NCBI GenBank assembly: GCA_934675225.1
Contig: CAKUQA010000063.1
Coordinates: 1 to 7,134, forward strand
Source of the DNA: an uncultured Candidatus Melainabacteria bacterium
GTDB taxonomy: Bacteria > Cyanobacteriota > Vampirovibrionia > Gastranaerophilales > Gastranaerophilaceae
Length of the DNA stretch: 7,134 nt
Direction: 5' to 3'
The translations under genes were made by a program, and so were the position numbers. The notes beneath the pieces are model-generated. The model made no database searches. It worked only from the letters and a program-made list of their open reading frames with translations, and was not told the DNA's origin. Of the stretch, positions 6,475 through 7,134 are shown piece by piece. The stretch's first letter is position 1. Each line of letters opens with the position of its first letter.

Positions 6475-6498
6475 GGAACTTTTTGTGAAAAAAGTTCC
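6475..6498. repeat. Perfect palindrome with 10-bp arms
   Basis: GGAACTTTTT (6475-6484) and AAAAAGTTCC (6489-6498) are exact inverse complements separated by GTGA. A smaller GTCC/GGAC hairpin (6458-6461 with 6467-6470, loop TTCGC) lies just before it. Transcribed, it would form a stable stem, possibly a second terminator or part of a dispersed repeat, but there is no T-tract after the stem. Confidence 0.75.
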
Positions 6499-6526
6499 AC
6501 AAAACCATCCACACGCTCCATTCACT

Positions 6527-6655
6527 AATAACTAGTAAGTTCAATAAGAAAACAGTCAAACTCGCACCACATGAGCAGAGTGCGGAGTGATTATCAGAAA
6601 ACTTAGGTGCTCAAACAATGACTGTTTTTGTCGTTTATTTCACTAACAAGTTATT
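6527..6655. repeat. Long imperfect inverted repeat (about 45-base arms)
   Basis: The left arm (6527-6568) and the reverse complement of the right arm (6606-6655) align over most of their length. Both begin AATAACT, share AAAACAGTCA (6549-6558, with TGACTGTTTT at 6619-6628) and end in GCACC. A few small gaps and mismatches separate these anchors. The 37-base centre is 6569-6605. The size and symmetry suggest a MITE-like element, a degenerate pair of repeat copies in opposite orientation, or a structured RNA. No flanking target-site duplication is certain, and no coding sequence lies inside. Confidence 0.65.
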
Positions 6656-6700
6656 GTTCATTCCGCTATCGTGGCATTTATGTTTTTAAATTCTCGCCCC

Positions 6701-6910
6701 TTGAGGGAGAGCGGAGTTGCGGACGGACGGAGTGCAACGAGTCCGGATAGCGAGCAGATGGCGCAAACTGTAACTGTGTTACTTTTGCGGAGCTCTGTGA
6801 GCGTGGAGCAAATACAAGACAGAGAGTAGGCGTCTGAGCAACGCGAAGAACGCATACGAGAGAGGGGCAGAACTTGATTCAGAGTCTATCAATTCTGTTC
6901 TCTCCCTCAA
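6701..6910. repeat. Segment bounded by an 11-bp inverted repeat
   Basis: TTGAGGGAGAG (6701-6711) recurs inverted as CTCTCCCTCAA (6900-6910). The right copy also belongs to a local hairpin: CTCTCCCT (6900-6907) with AGGGAGAG (6913-6920), loop CAATT. The roughly 210-base interval is the most G+C-rich part of the tail. The pair could be the ends of a small non-autonomous element or two copies of one short repeat. I see no target-site duplication. Confidence 0.45.
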
Positions 6911-6993
6911 TTAGGGAGAGTTAGAGAGGGTAAACAACTTAGTCTGGAATGAGGAGGAATCTATCCCCCCCAATATTAAAACTAATAAGCTGG

Positions 6994-7019
6994 ATTCTTT
7001 CGGGCAAAGCCCTCAGAAT
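6994..7019. repeat. Hairpin in a GGATTCT...AGAATGAC repeat
   Basis: ATTCT (6994-6998) pairs with AGAAT (7015-7019), and inside it GGGC (7002-7005) pairs with GCCC (7009-7012) around AAA. The overall pattern (GGATTCT, a GC stem, AGAATGAC) resembles dispersed intergenic repeats seen in many bacterial genomes; that resemblance is from memory. Confidence 0.5.
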
Positions 7020-7110
7020 GACGATAAAAATCTATTCTCGTCCCGTCGATGCGAGGGGAATATTAGAAGTGTTGAAGATATGAAAGAAAGTAACTTATCT
7101 GGTAAGGTCT

Positions 7111-7131
7111 TTTCACTTCTCACTTTTCACT
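7111..7131. repeat. Short heptamer tandem repeat
   Basis: Three tandem heptamers at the window edge read TTTCACT, TCTCACT, TTTCACT, with the middle one differing at one base. The array may continue past 7134. Heptanucleotide tandem repeats are well known in Cyanobacteria (STRR sequences), but three units are too few to claim that class. Confidence 0.55.
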
Positions 7132-7134
7132 AAA

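Larger units (their letters stand above)
6436..7134. other. Gene-free, repeat-rich intergenic island
   Basis: I find no credible gene in these 700 bases. The longest open frame is a 65-codon minus-strand stretch (6658-6855) of Ser/Leu/Arg/Cys-rich, low-complexity character with no Shine-Dalgarno site, overlapping repeats. The composition shifts from AT-rich to patches of GCGGA, GGACGG and GAGAG. It contains several inverted repeats and short direct repeats, listed separately. TTCACTAA occurs three times (6521-6528, 6639-6646, 7126-7133) and GCGGACGG at least twice (6466-6473, 6719-6726). I see no tRNA, rRNA, CRISPR or transposase remnant. A mosaic of dispersed non-coding repeats, as found between genes in many bacteria, is the simplest reading. 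Confidence 0.7.

Noticed and set aside
6658..6855. Minus-strand 65-codon ORF in the tail
   Set aside because: Low-complexity Ser/Leu/Arg product with no ribosome binding site, lying across repeats in G+C-rich DNA.
6436..7134. CRISPR array or tRNA cluster in the tail
   Set aside because: Repeats are not regularly spaced with unique spacers, and no cloverleaf with a CCA-type end or T-loop sequence was found.

Overview
The window is AT-rich bacterial DNA that reads best as a non-photosynthetic relative of the Cyanobacteria (Vampirovibrionia/Melainabacteria, for example a gut Gastranaerophilales genome). The main evidence is a NusB with the long central insert typical of cyanobacterial-lineage NusB, directly upstream of ftsY on the same strand. 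AT-rich codon use and sparse Shine-Dalgarno sites fit this but do not prove it. The lineage call is an inference from family knowledge; no search was run.

Layout. Positions 1-2174 are a minus-strand block read right to left: a six-TPR protein with a TTG start (2174-1440), a small helical protein of unknown function (about 1385-1161), nusB (1102-443) and the 5' part of ftsY (358-1, cut by the window edge at its P-loop). Gaps are 36-84 bases, so it could be one operon carrying a transcription antitermination factor and the SRP receptor.

A divergent intergenic region (2175-2292) separates it from plus-strand genes. First come two translationally coupled genes (2293-3108 and 3105-3995) encoding diverged tandem paralogues. 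Each has a 19-residue signal peptide, a Gly/Ala-rich hydrophobic centre and a C-terminal helical region that loosely resembles half of a TolC-type outer-membrane protein. Next is a lipoate-protein ligase/octanoyltransferase family gene (4056-4718) interrupted by two in-frame stops three codons apart, with no frameshift and probably lacking its C-terminus. Then comes a 500-residue Lys/Ala/Glu-rich coiled-coil protein (4831-6333) with a good ribosome binding site and a strong intrinsic terminator (6410-6435).

The last 700 bases (6436-7134) hold no credible gene. They are visibly richer in G+C than the rest and packed with inverted and direct repeats: a 10-bp-arm palindrome, a roughly 130-base imperfect inverted repeat, an 11-bp inverted pair about 200 bases apart, several small hairpins and a heptamer array at the very end. 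This looks like a mosaic of intergenic repeat elements.

The points most worth following up are the coupled secreted paralogue pair, the doubly interrupted ligase gene, the abundant-looking 500-residue orphan and the repeat mosaic. I do not see a clear new defence or mobile system.
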